Shown: positions 42,926 to 55,499 of the stretch, piece after piece | How positions within the stretch are numbered: the first letter of the stretch is position 1 | How the letters are laid out: each line of letters begins with the position of its first letter | Assembly (NCBI GenBank): GCA_002964805.2 | Contig: PUDQ02000010.1 | Span: 3,038,001 to 3,102,000, forward strand | Origin: Trametes villosa | Lineage: Eukaryota > Basidiomycota > Agaricomycetes > Polyporales > Polyporaceae | Direction: 5' to 3' | Length of the DNA stretch: 64,000 nucleotides | The notes under the pieces: model-generated | The model's input: the letters and a program-made list of their open reading frames with translations, nothing else | Databases searched by the model: none | Told to the model about the DNA's origin: nothing | Made by a program: the position numbers and the translations under genes

Positions 42926-43551
42926 ATGTCTCTTGCCAGGGTGGCCGGGGCCGTTGTGCGCCCAACCCAGCGGGCGGGCACCTCCCTCCTTCAGCGCAGA
43001 GCGGCGTCTTCGCATGCTCACGACGAGCACCACCACGAGGAGCACCACGATACGAACGAGTACCCGGCCGAGGGTGCGCCTATCTTTAACATTTGTCTAG
43101 AGCCATTGGAACTTATTCGATGTGGCCATACGTTTAAAGTGTTCAACACGCCCTTCTGGCGTAGGGCTACCATTGCCGCCCTCGGCGTCGTCGCGTTCTA
43201 CAAGTTCGCTCCTGCCCCCGGCGACGAGACCCCGATCGCGAAATTCATCTCGAAGACGATGACGCCCCCGGAGGTGTGGAAGGATATCCTGTTCAAGCAC
43301 CTTCTCCTCTCTGCGCAGGGCTCAGACGAGACTATCCTCGTCACCGACGCGAAGCCCCCAACAGTGCACCGTTACCGCTTCCCTCAGTACGTTTCTCTCT
43401 TATCTGCGTGTTCCCGATGTCTCGCCACGGCTGAGAGACTGATCAATCATTGTGTCTGTGCGCTTATAGGAAGCTCGACATGTACTCGCCGCACTCCCTC
43501 CCTGTGGGCCTCAAGCTCGACGCCAGCGATGTTGTTGTAAAGAGAGGCTAG
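42926..43551 (+). CDS. Probable mitochondrial complex I accessory subunit, NUO17.8-like (158 aa)
   Basis: Three exons join in frame: 42926-43073, 43140-43386 and 43470-43551. A mitochondrial-type presequence (RVAGAVVRPTQRAGTSLLQRR) leads into a His/Glu-rich stretch (HAHDEHHHEEHHD). A single membrane segment follows (IAALGVVAFYKFAP), then a soluble tail with VHRYRFPQKLD and SPHSLPVGLKLDASDV. This order (His-rich segment, one membrane helix, then W-x-x-x-x-x-x-H and RFP motifs) fits the fungal 17.8-kDa NADH dehydrogenase subunit. I recognise it by layout rather than by a diagnostic catalytic motif, as this subunit is an accessory one without cofactors. Confidence 0.62.
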
Positions 43552-43847
43552 ACTTGCACAATCCCATCGTTGCTTTCCACGTTCGCTATCGTTATTTCGA
43601 AGCTCCATACACCGTACCTTGAACCGGTGCCACCACAACTCCCAATATGCGTACAGTGAGTACTTAGAATGCTTCAGGACTCCAACGATGCAATCGGCAA
43701 TACATCCTCCCCCATTGGTCGATCCATCCTGGAACGTTCAATTACGCGACATAGTCTAGAAGCACACTACTGTACACTGCAAACGTACACAACTCCACCC
43801 ATCCTGCCGATGATGCCTGGTTGAACAAGTTCGCCGACGTCGGCGTC

Positions 43848-45154
43848 TCATGCCTTCGATTTCTGCGCGCGCGCCCGCTTGAGCTCTTCGACCTGCTCGA
43901 CGGTCGGGAGCACAAAGTCGAACTTCCACACCCAGACGCGCCCACCGTGCACCTCGCCCTCCTTGAAGCCAAGCTCGGCCCAGCGCTTCGGATCGCTCTC
44001 CTCTGTGAGTTGGCAGATGAGCGACTTCTTAGTCGCGAATACTGGGTCTGTCCCGAGGAAGGGCGAGTGTGAGGGATAGAGCGCGGTTGTCAGGCTGTAT
44101 GCTGTCAGCATCTTCTCCGGACATGGGTAACAAGCAATACGCACTCGTCGTATCCGGGAGCCTTGACCGTGAAGTGAATGTGAGATGCGCGGTGGGGGTG
44201 GCGGCCTAGCGCATGCAAAAGGTCGCCAGTAGGCCCGTCGCTCGGCTTCAAGCATATAGTCAGATATGAAGACCAAATGGGTGAGGAGGGGCCGTACGAT
44301 GGGGTAGGCCGTGGGCAAGATCCCGCGGTAGCTGAATGTGCCATCTGGATTTGCAAGGATTTTGCCGCGGTCGTTGGGCTCCTCGCGGTCGGGGTACTGG
44401 ATGTCGTACACGCCGTCCCCATCGGCTTGCCACTGTTACAGGAGGTGAGCATGAACCTAAACATTTGGGTACACCATGCATCGGTACTGACGACGTCCAC
44501 AGTAGCGCCCTTGATACCCTCTCCCTTCAGGTCCTTGACCGTGCCGACGAACGCCATCGATTCACCCTGAGTATTTGGCTTGGCCAGAGACGAGCCGGAT
44601 GGGACAGTTGGTGCGTCTTCCGTGTAGAACGGGCCGGGTTCACATCCGTCCGTGGCACCCTTCAAACAGCACTCGTCAGAAACTTAACATACGCCGCAGA
44701 TATCATCGCAGCGCACCGGAGGCTTCGGGTGATTTATTTCATCCACAAGCGCGCTGAAGCCGAGGCAGTCGCTGAAGAGGACGAACTCGTTCTTGTAGTC
44801 CGTGCTCTCCTCGCCGACGCGCGTGAGGAGTTTGACCGCCGCCGTCCACTCCTCGTGCGTTAGCTGCGTCTCGCGCGCGAACGCGTGCAGGTGCGAGACG
44901 AGGGAGGTGACGAGTTCGAGCGTCCGCGGCTCCTTGCAGAGGCTCTTGTGGAGTTCCTGCACGCTGCAAGCCCCGTCAGTGTCGCACTCCGAGTCGTGGG
45001 GGCAAATCGGTGCGTACTGGTCTGTGATGGTATAGTCCGAGCCCTCGCGGAAGTCGCGCTCTAGCGGGAGGTCCTGCGGGACCTCGTTCTCGAGCTGCGC
45101 GCGGATCGCGCGCCCGACAAGAAGCGGGTTCTTCATCTGCTGCTCAGAGGCCAT
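43848..45154 (-). CDS. Intradiol ring-cleavage dioxygenase, hydroxyquinol/catechol type (362 aa)
   Basis: Five exons join in frame on the minus strand: 45154-44717, 44659-44492, 44432-44298, 44245-44145 and 44094-43848. The N-terminal helical dimerisation part (residues about 90-145) includes LTHEEWTAAVKLLTRVGEES and FVLFSDCLGFSALVDEINHP. The catalytic barrel begins at GCEPGPFYTEDAP (first Tyr iron ligand). It continues with YRGILPTAYPIPSDGP (second Tyr) and ALGRHPHRASHIHFTVKAPG (the two His ligands). The four ligands Tyr2His2 bind Fe(III). The helical N-terminus places it with catechol and hydroxyquinol 1,2-dioxygenases, which open the ring of lignin-derived aromatics. One intron has a GTCAGT donor. 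An upstream in-frame Met at 45241 is possible. It converges with the complex I gene. Confidence 0.9.
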
Positions 45155-45653
45155 GGCGGGCGTGTTACGTTGTAGTGGGAGTCGAGGCGGTCGTGGTAGC
45201 CCGGCGTGCTGGGATGACGGCTTCCGGCTCAGAGATGACAAGCTTTATACAAGGCGGCGCGGCGTCCGGGACCGCGATAGGCAGGAACACAGAGGCAAGC
45301 GCGTCTTCTTCGATCTCTCTCGCGCGGCCCGCGGCGTGTGTTCTGGGGTGCAGGCGTGGGTACGAGGGGTCGATGGCGGCCGCGCTGATTCACGGGTTAA
45401 TCCTTGCGCACGGATTGGGTCAGCGGGTGCCGCCGTGGGTCCCACGGGAGCGCGTCCTGTGACCATGTTGTTGTAGCTCGAGCAGGCTTGACCGCACTAG
45501 AGTTTGGCCGCTCGGCCGCCTTTCTGGAGAGGAGGCTGTGGGCGTATCGGTCAGACGATGGCATTCGTGTTAGAGCTCGCGTGGTAAGTACCTTGCCGGT
45601 TGGAAGGAAGCTGGAGCTTGCCGTGACGCAGGGCCGACTGCAAGGTAGCCAGG
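45155..45653. other. Upstream region of the dioxygenase gene
   Basis: No gene assigned. A plus frame crossing this part joins the retrotransposon target site; it may be chance. Confidence 0.4.
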
Positions 45654-45670
45654 AGGAACGGGTATTCTCT
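45654..45670. repeat. 17-bp target duplication, 3' side of the LINE
   Basis: AGGAACGGGTATTCTCT, identical to 58205-58221. The last T may belong to the A-tail of the element (read as T on this strand). Confidence 0.8.
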
Positions 45671-45858
45671 TTTTTTTGGCGGTGCTCAGACTGGCGCGGC
45701 TCTTACGAGCCTTCCAGTTGATATATTGCAGGCGTCGGGGCACGAGGCCCCTATGCCATAAAAACATCCGCGCCGGAGGAAATGCGTTACGCACGCAGGT
45801 GCACAAGGGTGCACCCCCAGTGTGGGACTCCCCGCCGGCCGGCGGCGCCGGGTGGCGC

Positions 45859-48800
45859 CTACCGCTCCGGCGGTATACCCACTAAAACCCCCGTAGTGTG
45901 AAGCCAGTCCAAAGGTAAGCTACTCTCGTCAAGCAAGGTCCCCTTCCACGTTCCTAGAACTGTCTCTCCCGGGGTCGCCTTCTTCCCCGCAATCCGCCTA
46001 TTAGTAAGTGCACGGTCGAGGTTGAACCGCTTGTTGATGTTCTTCATCCAGCGGTTCCGAATTTCCGTGACGGTCGGGCTCGCGTCGGTTGCATCTGCCC
46101 GTCCTATTACCCGTTCACACCTTAGTACCCATGTCAGGTGAGCTGACTCAGACAACACAAGCTTGGCGAGCCTCGAAGGGCCTGGGAGAGCCGCACCCTC
46201 GTCGTCTGGTGCGATGAAGGAGGCACATCCCAGGATCAGGGGGTACGTGATTGGCTCAGGCAAGCGGACGTTACGGCGGAGCAGCAGCGCCCTTGCCAGC
46301 GTCCATACCGTGCTTTGGCCCGGCGCGCTGCACTCCGTCAAGATGTGCTCCATCGATTCTCGGACCCCACAGACGGAGCAGGTCGCGCGCACTTCATAGC
46401 CTGGGATGTGGTCCCAATATGCCCCAACCCGGTGGGCACCGTGCATGGCGCGCCACAGAAAATCGCGGCATTTACGGGATATCACCGGGTCACGCAGCTG
46501 CTTCCACAGACGGCCAATCGTCGGGCGCAGTCCCCTCGCAGCGCATGCTACCGCGTCCTGTGCAAGGGTGAGCCGGCGGGTCGTGGCTGGGAGCAGCGCA
46601 GCGGCTTGGTGGCGCCTGATCCCGCAGTACGCACGGCGCTGCGTCAGAGAGGCAAGCGCTGCGCCATCTAGGAGGTACTTGTCCGGCGGTGGGAGGTAGA
46701 GTGGGCGAGAGGGCATGGGGAGCGCTGCGCCCACGGCGGCGAGGCGGTCCGCTTCCTCGTTGCCGCGGTTGCGCGCGTGGCCTTTGACCCAGCGCAAAGT
46801 GACGGGGGCACAGCGCGTACGTAGGTGCGCGACAACAGCGCGGAGCGCCCCAGCGTTAGCTACCCCCAACCAGCCTCTACGTTCCCACTCGGGGAGGTGT
46901 TTCGTGAGCCCGTCTACCACATATCTGGAGTCGCTAACTATGTGGAGGGGGACATAAGGTGGGACCTTGCGGTGTGCGACTTCCACCGCGTATATTTCTG
47001 CGATCTGGTTCGTTTGCTCATCGTAAGGCACCCGAACACCTTCGTTTCGAGCGTCATTCTCCGCGAACCACACGCCACTTCCTGCTGTCGCGTTTTGGTA
47101 CCCGTTTCTCTCGCAGGAGCCATCCGTGAATGCCTCAACATCGCACCCGGCGACGTGGAAAGGCCTTGGGGGGCGCAGAGATGGCGAGTGGGCGGTGCGG
47201 TCCGAAAAGGCGAAAACGCGGAACACGGACGCCAGCGGGGAGTCAGTAGAGATGGATGGGTCAAAAAGGATTCTGCCATGGTCCGCTCTCGCCGCGCGGT
47301 TGTCGCGGTCTCTGCCTTTCGTGAGTGAGAGGCCGTCGAGGTTCCCCGCTCTCTCCGGGTGCCAGGTGGCGCCAATACGGGCTATCAAGGCTGCGGCCGC
47401 CTCCGCACAGCGGTGGGGGTTTGAGCATCCCCGTTGCGAGCGGTCAGCGCAACATGCTGCGCACACACATTCTGGTGAGGGGCCGTGTTCACCTTCGGCA
47501 TCAGTGAGGCGCGCCGCGACTTCTAGGCACTGTCGCGTCGTACGGACGCGGTGGTTGTCCCGTAGACACTTCGAGGCTCTGGAGTTGGCGGTACTCCGGC
47601 CGGGGAGGGTCTCGAGGTGGTACCAGACTGGAAGGTCCATTCACAGCGCCTCCGAGGGGTTTGGGGAGGCGCAGCGTACAGCATACTTCGTTGCCGCGTT
47701 TATCATGCGTCTCAGGGCGACGGGGAGCCCGGTAGCCCTCCTCGTGCTGACTTTCCACGTTTGCAGGAAAGAATTGATCCGCGCCTGCGGGTCGACTGCT
47801 TTGGACTCCGCTGCGATGGCTTTCGCGAAGAGCGCGTCCGCTAGCGACGCCCACTGCGGTCGAGCCGCACCGATCTGGAGGTACCATTTGGTCCACATCA
47901 GATCTACCGCTACATTTCTTGACTTAATATCGAGGAGCTTGAGGCCGCCTTTCCCAATGGGTTCAAACAACGTCCGCCTCGCTACCCGCGGGTGTCGGTC
48001 TCCCGCCCATACGAAACGGGATATGATACTGGTGAGTTCGGTTTCGACGTTCTCCGGCATTCCTTGGGCGACGGTCAGGAACTGGGTGCGACTACCAACT
48101 TCCATGTTGACTATCAACCGTCGCCCGTTCAGGGAGGGATGGCTCTGATCCCACTTATCCAGGTTACGTTTCACAGTCTCGACGATCCGCATCCACGGAG
48201 TAGCCGGGTCTGGGTGGTTTCCTATCCACGCGCCAAGGGAGCGCACCGCTACCCCGTCTGGGACGATATGGACGTCACATGGGATTACAGGTGCGTCCGG
48301 CCGAAGAGATCGGGACGTGACAACGGCGTTCCTGTACTCAGCCGATCCCACAGGTATCAACTCCGTTTTTTCGACATTGAAACGCGCTCGCGATGCACGA
48401 CACCATTTTTGCGCAATGGAGAGGACCAGATCGTAGTCATCGGACTCGTCTAGGAAGACGGTCGTATCATCCGCGAACAATTTCGCCACAAGTCTCTCCG
48501 CGGCCCCGGGGATGCGCAGGCCCTTCAGCGCCGACTTACGAAGGGCGCACGCGAGGGGTTCAATGGCAAGGTTGAACAGGAGGCAAGACATCGGGTCGCC
48601 TTGGCGCACCCCTCGACGGATGCGGAAGAAGGCACTCTTGACGCCGTTAACTATAACACAACTTTCAGCCCTCTGGTAGAGGTTGCGGACTGTACGGATG
48701 AAGCTCTCAGGGAACCCTGCGTGCCGCAGGACTCTCCACAGGTATGAGTGACTTATGCGGTCGTACGCTTTCTCTTGGTCCAGAGCTACGATCGCGCCAT

Positions 48801-51123
48801 TCACTTCTTCCGATTCAGCGTAGTCCAGCACAAGCTGCGACAGTCTTATGTGGTCAAAAATCCGTCGGCCAGGTACGAAACCCGCTTGGTCGGGGTGGAT
48901 CAGGGTCGGCGCCACCGCCGCCAGCCTGCTCGCTAGCGACTTGGTCATGAGCTTGTAGTCCGAGTTGAGGAGTGTTATCGGTCTGTAATTTCCTATGTCT
49001 CTCTTGTCCTTCTTTAACTTATAGATGGGGCATATCCATCCTTGTGTGAAGGTGGAGTTTTCGACGACGCCATGCTCGCTTATGTCGTTGAAAACGGCCG
49101 CCAGGGCACCGGGGATGTCAACGCTCTGCCGCCCTCTCCGGACGGCCGCATCATGCCATCGAAGGTAAGCCTTCCAGACTTCAGTTGGGAGCCCGTCGAG
49201 ACCCGGGGATTTGTTACACGCAGCGCCGCGTATCGCGTCCGCAACCTCATCGGACGACAGTGCATCATCAAGCTCGCGCACGGTTTCAGGATCCAGGCGT
49301 GCATCCGAGTCGCGGAGTGCCTCGTTTATGTACTCCTCATGAAGCACGTCATCATGAAGTAAGTCGTCATCCTGTAATGAGTCGTAGAAGTTTGCTGCGA
49401 TCTTGGTCATGGTGCGGGAGTGGTTGGTGAACCGGGGGGGTCCCGGGGCCGGCTCCAACATTGAGTACATAATTTCAGAGGTGAGCGGAGTCCCACCCTG
49501 CCGGCACCAGTACCTAGTGACAGTCTCTGAGTGCGCCCAATGGCGCGTTTCGGTATTTCTTCGCTGCCATCCGAAGCGCTTCTTCTCCAACTCGGACAGT
49601 TTCTGCTGCAGGATGGCAGCGTTTTGAACTATGGCGCCCTGCTCGTCGTGCCGCTCGTCGTGCGTCAGGGGTGCACTCGTGTCAGCTGCGGGCGAAACGA
49701 GCAGGGCGTCGAGGTCCCGCTTAATTGCATCAATCTGCCTCTGGAGCTTCGGCACCCGGGCTTTTGCGCGCGCTCGCGCCGCCGCCTTGAGCTGCGTTTT
49801 GAATTCTTCGAAGTACACCTGAGGGTTGTCTGACGTGGTGCGTTCGCTGAGGAGATTGATACGGTTGACCAGGGCAGCCCCTAGTGATTTCATCGTTTTT
49901 TGCATCTCGGCATCTTCGAGCAGGTACGAGGGCATGACCCAGTGGCCCTTCCCAACGAAGGGGGCCTTGTAGTCTGCCACTTCGACCGCGACAAGTAGGT
50001 GATCCGTGGGTATTCCAGGTTCGCTGATCACCCAATTGTCACAGTCTCTCTCCATCTGCCGTCTAACATAGATGCGGTCGATTCGCGACTGCGATCCCGT
50101 GGAATCTTGAAGGTACGTGAACGCGCGTGATCCCGGATTCGCGTACCGCCAGCCGTCGCATAGGTTCATCGTCACACACAGAGAGCGCAGCGCATCGGCT
50201 TGGGGCGCAGCGTCCAGCCGCGCCGGTAGTCTGTCCTCAGCAGCTTCAACCATGTTGAAGTCTCCAAGCATGACATCCACGCGCCCCAGGTGCGTTTCTC
50301 GGAGGGTCCTCCAGAAAGCTGCGTTTTCTGCGCGCTCATTCGGTGCGTATATGTTTAGTATACGCAGTTCTCTGGTTTCGGACCACGGGATTATCGCGAG
50401 CATCGCCCGTCCGGGCACGACGCATTGGAAAACAGGCGGGGCCGTTCCTTTAACTATTCGCTTGTTGACCACAAAGGCTACTCCCCGAGATCCCGTTGGG
50501 TTTGAGGGGTCCGGGGTATGAGCAATGGTTAAGTGTCTGCCGAAGATCGCCTCCAGAGTGGCGATCCGTTCCCCGGTCAGGTGAGTCTCTTGCAGAGCCA
50601 GGATAGCGATCTTGGATGTCCGGACGAGCTGATTCACCAGCATCCACTTTTCTGACGAGGAGCTACGCCCTGCAGATCCGTATCCATTCATGTTCAGAGA
50701 GGCTACCTTGAGGCGAGCCTTTGTTTTCACTTTTCTTGGGGGCGGTCCGTCGCGCTGCCTCACCCCGGGAGAACCAGTTTGCAGAGGGAGGTCGTTCAGA
50801 GCCCTATCGGCCGCGTCGTGGGATGAGGCTGACGACCGTTCTCCAGTAGGTCCAGAGTTCGGTGCGCTGGCCTCACCCACAACTGCGCCGCTGCCTGCCG
50901 TCGCAGCTTGCCTGTCACTGTGGCCGCGGTCGGCAGAGGGGCCCGCGCCACTCGAGACAAGCTGAGTCGCGTTTCCGTTGCCAGTTGCTAAGCCAGTGTG
51001 ATGAAAGCAGGTGGGAGTGAATTGAGTGCTAGTGGTTGGTTCCATGTCCTCGTCGCCGCCAACCGCAGCATGGAGTAAGACGCGATATCCCGCGCGACGC
51101 GGTGGAGTATGCATTTGGGGCAC
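45859..51123 (-). pseudogene. LINE ORF2: endonuclease, reverse transcriptase, RNase H (one in-frame stop)
   Basis: One frame of about 1750 codons, broken by a single TGA at 47641-47643. The first 1160 residues carry an AP-type endonuclease (LNMNGYG, LALQETHL, VMLGDFNM, RIDRIYVRR, TDHLLVAVEV) and the reverse transcriptase (GNYRPITLLNSDYKLMTK, IVALDQEKAYDRIS, RRGVRQGDPMSCLLF, KLFADDTTVFLDE). After the stop the same frame continues with RNase H (EAFTDGSCERNG, NQIAEIYAVEV, IVSDSRYVVDG, KGHARNRGNEEADRLA). It ends in a zinc finger, CSVCGVRESMEHILTEC. All visible catalytic residues are kept. An ATG follows the TGA directly, so re-initiation is conceivable, but a CGA-to-TGA change is the simpler reading. 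Confidence 0.9.
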
Positions 51124-51607
51124 GTTCTGAGTACTGCGGTCTCATTAGTGCCCTTCTAGCTTGAGCCTCTCGGCGCGGCACCTCCAGACCTAAATAGGTC
51201 GCCGCTTTAGTGAGACAGAGTCGTCTCCTACTCCTAGGCTTTCCTGTGCTCAGGGAGCCAGTATATTCGGGCACCAGGAGGACGATCAATCGCTTACGAC
51301 GCGGTGCAGTTAGTCCGCTCAGTACGCAGCGTTTGAGTGGGCAGTATACGTGTCGTTTCGTCAAAACGACACTTGCCATACAGGCTAGGCGGCGAGGGAA
51401 GACATACATGTACAATGATATTAATAAAAGTGCCAAGATACTTATGCGTGCAGACGCTTCAGCCATATCAGAGCCAGATCATAGGTCGAGAGGGTAGTTT
51501 ACAGGCGGTACAAGGAGGGAGGGCGTGGGCGATCAAGAAACGCATCGGGGCCGTTCAAGAACTTAACGCATGCAGGCCTGCTAGGGCGCTCCGGGGCATC
51601 AGGCGGT

Positions 51608-54295
51608 CTACGCCCTCGGAGGGCGGAAACCGGCACCGTGCGGGTCCTCCGGGAAAGACGGGGGCGGGAAGGGCGCGTACTGGTGTGCCTTAGGCTTCCT
51701 GACCTTCGGTTGCCCGGTCTTCGGCGCCTTCCCCTTCCGCTGTCCATCCAGGGGCTCGCGCGCAGTACGCGGCTCACTAGGCCCCGCGCCGGCGGAGGAT
51801 GTCGACGGTCCCGCAGCCGTGTTCCCGTGCGTGTCTGTTTGGTAACAGTACGTCTGCTGGTACGGCGCGGTGGGCACGTACGGCTGCGGCCTCGGCGGCT
51901 GCGCGGGAGGCTGGCGCGCGGCCGCGGGCCAGTCGTTGCGAGGCGCGGGCCCAGAAGCCGCGGTGTCGTTGCCGCGCTGCGCCGTCTGAGGCTTCGTCGA
52001 CGGCCCCGCCCCTTTCGGAGCCTTGCTGGGGCGTGTGCGGTGTGCTGAGCGAGCGGGGAGCTTGAGGGGGGCCGTCGCTTCCGCCGAGAGATCGATTCCG
52101 CCGAACCAGCCGGGGAGGCCGGGGAAGAGGCAGTCTCCGACTTCGTGGTCGGCCGCGTGGCAGCCGGAGCAGCGCATAAGCGGCATCACGTAGATCGCGC
52201 CCTGGCTCGGCGGAGGAAGGGGAATGAACAGCGTCTTGTACAGGCCATCCCTCCACGCGATCCACGCATCCGCGTCGGTCGTGGGGGAGTCGCAGTACAC
52301 AGCCGCAGTGATGATGGTGGACTTATCAGGTAAAGGTTCGTCCCTGATGACGAACTCGAAGTTGTTGATGACGTTGCTTGCAACGATCTCAGGGTCCACA
52401 AGTTCCGGCGCGTCCGGGTCGTTCTCGACGAGGTCGGAGATCGCATCGAAGTTCTCAGCAGTGAAGAAGAAGCCGCAGACGAGGCGGCGGACGTCGCTCA
52501 GGTCGGCGGAGGGGAAGCCGCCGAGTTTGAAAAGGAAGCGCGTTTCGCCGGTAAGAGTGTGGTGGATAGATATTGACATGCGGTTTGTAGACCAGTCGGA
52601 CGACGCCTTCAGAGTGCCCGAGGTTTCGACTGCGAGGCCGTGGACAACGAAAAGGGTGGAGTGGTCGACACCCTCGTCAAGGGGATTGGGCACCGGCGGC
52701 CCTGAGATACGGAAATTCATGTCGTTGGCGATCGTCGCGATCGTTCGCGCGAGGCCGGCGATGACAAGCGCCATCTGCGCTTCAGTCCTAACCGCTCCGA
52801 GATTTTGGACCTCTACGCCGCACCAGGTTCCTTCTGGGAGTGACTCAAAAGTTGCGATAGCCTTCCTCGAGTAGCCACGGACCAGGTCGAACGGATCGCG
52901 GCGGTGTTTCGGCGGGAGGCGGGTCTTGTCTGGGCATCTCATGACGCGGATCACGCCGAAGCGCGTTTTCCACTCGACCGTGTTTGCGTCTAAGAGTGGC
53001 TTCTGGATGGTCGCGCGTGGTACGGGAGGAGCTCGCGAGGAGGTCGTTGCAGTCGGCGGCCGCGCCGGCAGCAGATGCGGATGCGCAACGGTCGACGAGG
53101 GGGCATGCACGCTTGCCGCCAGTGTGCGGGAGGGCAGAGACGGGTCGAGACCAAACACCGGCGTCGCGGCCGCGCTTGCTGGGTGAGCGTATCGTGCAGG
53201 GACGTGCGGAGGAAAGGGGTCGACTTCCATGCGGACTTCGCCGTTCCCGAGCTGGCCCGACGCGTCTCTTACATCGAACGCTGTGGTCGCGGAGGGATAG
53301 GTCATGACGGCGCGGAAGGGGTGGGGTATCGCGTCCGCGTGCGGCAGCTCCGGAGCCCGAACATCGACGACCTCGAAGTGCGCAAGAGTGTCGCGCGCCA
53401 GGGGGAGAGCTGCGTGCGTGGGGAGCGACACGTCCGCCGTCGGCGGGAAGAACGGCGCTTCCACGTGCGGCAGTACGAAGTGTTCGTTGCATGCGACGGG
53501 GCCGAACATCTCATTAAGAGATCTGGCGATGTGGTCGGGGATGCTGCCGACCTCCGGGTCCGCGAACAGCTGCGGCAGGGGGTATCTGTCGATGAGCCCT
53601 GCTCTCGCGGCGGCGTGGAAGTATTGTGCCGCACGCCGGAGGTACCATACGAGTCGTTCTGCGTACACGGGGTCCATCTGCCCCTCAGCAGCAGGGCCTT
53701 CGGCGAGCGGGTCCGCAGCCGTCGGCGGCAGGCCGCCGCTCGTGGGCAGAGCAGGGTCGGGGTTGGGCGTGGGCTGGCTCTGGGACACCATATCAGGGTG
53801 AGGCGCGTTCATGGATGCATGGGGAAGGGCAGGCTCTAGTTGGGCGACCGCAGGGAGGGGGTCCGGCACGCCGAGGTCCATGCCAGCGCCGTTGTGGAAC
53901 GGATCGTACTGTATGGTTACGCTTGGCGGCGAGGGCCCCGTGCGCTGTCTTTTGCCGGCATGGGAGTCGTCTGTCTCGGGCTCGCAACCTCCTACGGCCG
54001 CGGGGGCGGCAGAGCTCAGAGGTTGGAAAGGGGAGGCCTTGCTCAGGGCAGCGTTGTTCGCCGGGGTGGTTTGGACGGAGGTGTGTCCCAGGACGTGCTT
54101 GTCGAGCCACGCCTCCTCACTCAACGCGTTCGCGAGAGCATGGGAGCTTGATGCGGCCTGCGGGGCGGACTGATATCCCAGGGCAAACGTACCTCGAGCT
54201 CTGCTCGCAGGCGTAGGCGTCGAGGGGTCCGGTCCAAAAGGGGACGTCGCAGGATGGCCTTCGACGAAACGCGGTGATGCCGCGTTCCGCTGCAC
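51608..54295 (-). CDS. LINE ORF1 (Gag-like RNA-binding protein, 895 aa)
   Basis: The long N-terminal half is Pro/Ala/Ser-rich and disordered. A folded part follows (residues about 480-700) with FGVIRVMRCPDKTRLPPKHR, MALVIAGLARTIATIANDMN and FLFKLGGFPSADLSDVRRLV. A CCHC zinc knuckle, CSGCHAADHEVGDC (C-x2-C-x4-H-x4-C), then a basic Pro-rich tail complete it. Such proteins coat the retrotransposon RNA. The frame is intact. It ends 484 bp before the start of ORF2, on the same strand. Confidence 0.82.
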   Translation of the reverse strand: MQRNAASPRFVEGHPATSPFGPDPSTPTPASRARGTFALGYQSAPQAASSSHALANALSEEAWLDKHVLGHTSVQTTPANNAALSKASPFQPLSSAAPAAVGGCEPETDDSHAGKRQRTGPSPPSVTIQYDPFHNGAGMDLGVPDPLPAVAQLEPALPHASMNAPHPDMVSQSQPTPNPDPALPTSGGLPPTAADPLAEGPAAEGQMDPVYAERLVWYLRRAAQYFHAAARAGLIDRYPLPQLFADPEVGSIPDHIARSLNEMFGPVACNEHFVLPHVEAPFFPPTADVSLPTHAALPLARDTLAHFEVVDVRAPELPHADAIPHPFRAVMTYPSATTAFDVRDASGQLGNGEVRMEVDPFPPHVPARYAHPASAAATPVFGLDPSLPSRTLAASVHAPSSTVAHPHLLPARPPTATTSSRAPPVPRATIQKPLLDANTVEWKTRFGVIRVMRCPDKTRLPPKHRRDPFDLVRGYSRKAIATFESLPEGTWCGVEVQNLGAVRTEAQMALVIAGLARTIATIANDMNFRISGPPVPNPLDEGVDHSTLFVVHGLAVETSGTLKASSDWSTNRMSISIHHTLTGETRFLFKLGGFPSADLSDVRRLVCGFFFTAENFDAISDLVENDPDAPELVDPEIVASNVINNFEFVIRDEPLPDKSTIITAAVYCDSPTTDADAWIAWRDGLYKTLFIPLPPPSQGAIYVMPLMRCSGCHAADHEVGDCLFPGLPGWFGGIDLSAEATAPLKLPARSAHRTRPSKAPKGAGPSTKPQTAQRGNDTAASGPAPRNDWPAAARQPPAQPPRPQPYVPTAPYQQTYCYQTDTHGNTAAGPSTSSAGAGPSEPRTAREPLDGQRKGKAPKTGQPKVRKPKAHQYAPFPPPSFPEDPHGAGFRPPRA

Positions 54296-55499
54296 TCATT
54301 TAGCCGCACTCAGGAGGGAGAAACGGGCGCGGAGTCTCACCACTACCAGACTACTCATAAGCCACGCCCCGCCGTCGCTCGCTCCAGCTACGGCTCGCTC
54401 CTCGCGGTCGCCGGCGGCGATTCCAAACGGTTCCGCGTGAAGCGCCTCGGTGGCCGCGTCTTGCGGGTGTTCAAGGACAACAGGTGGGAGTTTCAAGGGG
54501 TTATCGCTCATATTCAGCCAAGGAGAGTACAGAGCAGGGGCAAGCAAGTCTGGGGGAGGGGAGGGATGCAGGTGGACGAGGTCGTCGTCCTATTACTCTT
54601 GCCAGCCAGAGGAGGGTTCCCGCACCCACCCATCGGGTCCCCAGCAGCATGCATGTACCCGCGGGAAGGGGAGCGGTCGATCGGGGCCCGCGCTCTGCGC
54701 TCATTGCTTCGTCTGGCAGAGAGCGTGCTCGATAGGGAGGAGGGCGCGAGAGGGCGCGTCAAGAGGCGCAACACAACTCGGGCCCGGTGTTGGCGGTGGT
54801 CACGTGCTGGGAGCGGACGGTGCCGACAGCAGAGGCCCCGGTGTTTTCGGACGCAGAACCGTTTGCCGCCCACCGGGAGCGCCTGTGCGCAGCCTTGCCA
54901 TACTTGGTACGCTTACTCAGCAGGCTCCTCGTCGTACGGGGTTCGAGACTGCGCAGGGGCATACTTATCGTCCGTATCGCTGATTCTGCACTTTTCTAGT
55001 TCTTTAGGCACCGATACTTTCGGGTTCAGTCAATGCCGGTTTCAGCTTAGTTCACCATCGGTGTGCAAGTCCTTTTGCATCGGGGAGCAATTGTCTGAAC
55101 TTGTTTTGCTTACACAGGGGAAATACCGATGTAGGCGGCGTTCTTTGCCAGCATTCGGCAGTGTTTCCAAGGTGCGCGTTGTTCGCCATGCTTACATTCC
55201 GGGTGTGGACGGTAGGCACAAGGAGCGTGCGGTATCTGACTATCGCTTGCACTAGACCCACGTTTGCCCGGCTTCGGCACGAAAACGCCGCCGTTCTCAG
55301 GCGGCCAGACATGCCGTTGCATGTGTTCAGGGCATTTCAAGCAAACGGGCACGATCTAGCCGCTATACAAATAACGCTGCGTGTTTCTCCTCTGCTCCCA
55401 TTTGCCGCTTTCACTCATGGGGTCTCACGTCTTCTGTCCCCTCGCCAGGTCCATGCCATCGTCTGCCCCTGCACCTTCACCAGCACCGTGCGGCCACCT

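Noticed and set aside
45404..45721. Plus frame that appears to continue across the LINE target site into 58222-58293
   Set aside because: A host gene split by the LINE is tempting, but 17 bp of duplication keeps frame by chance one time in three and the protein has no recognisable features.
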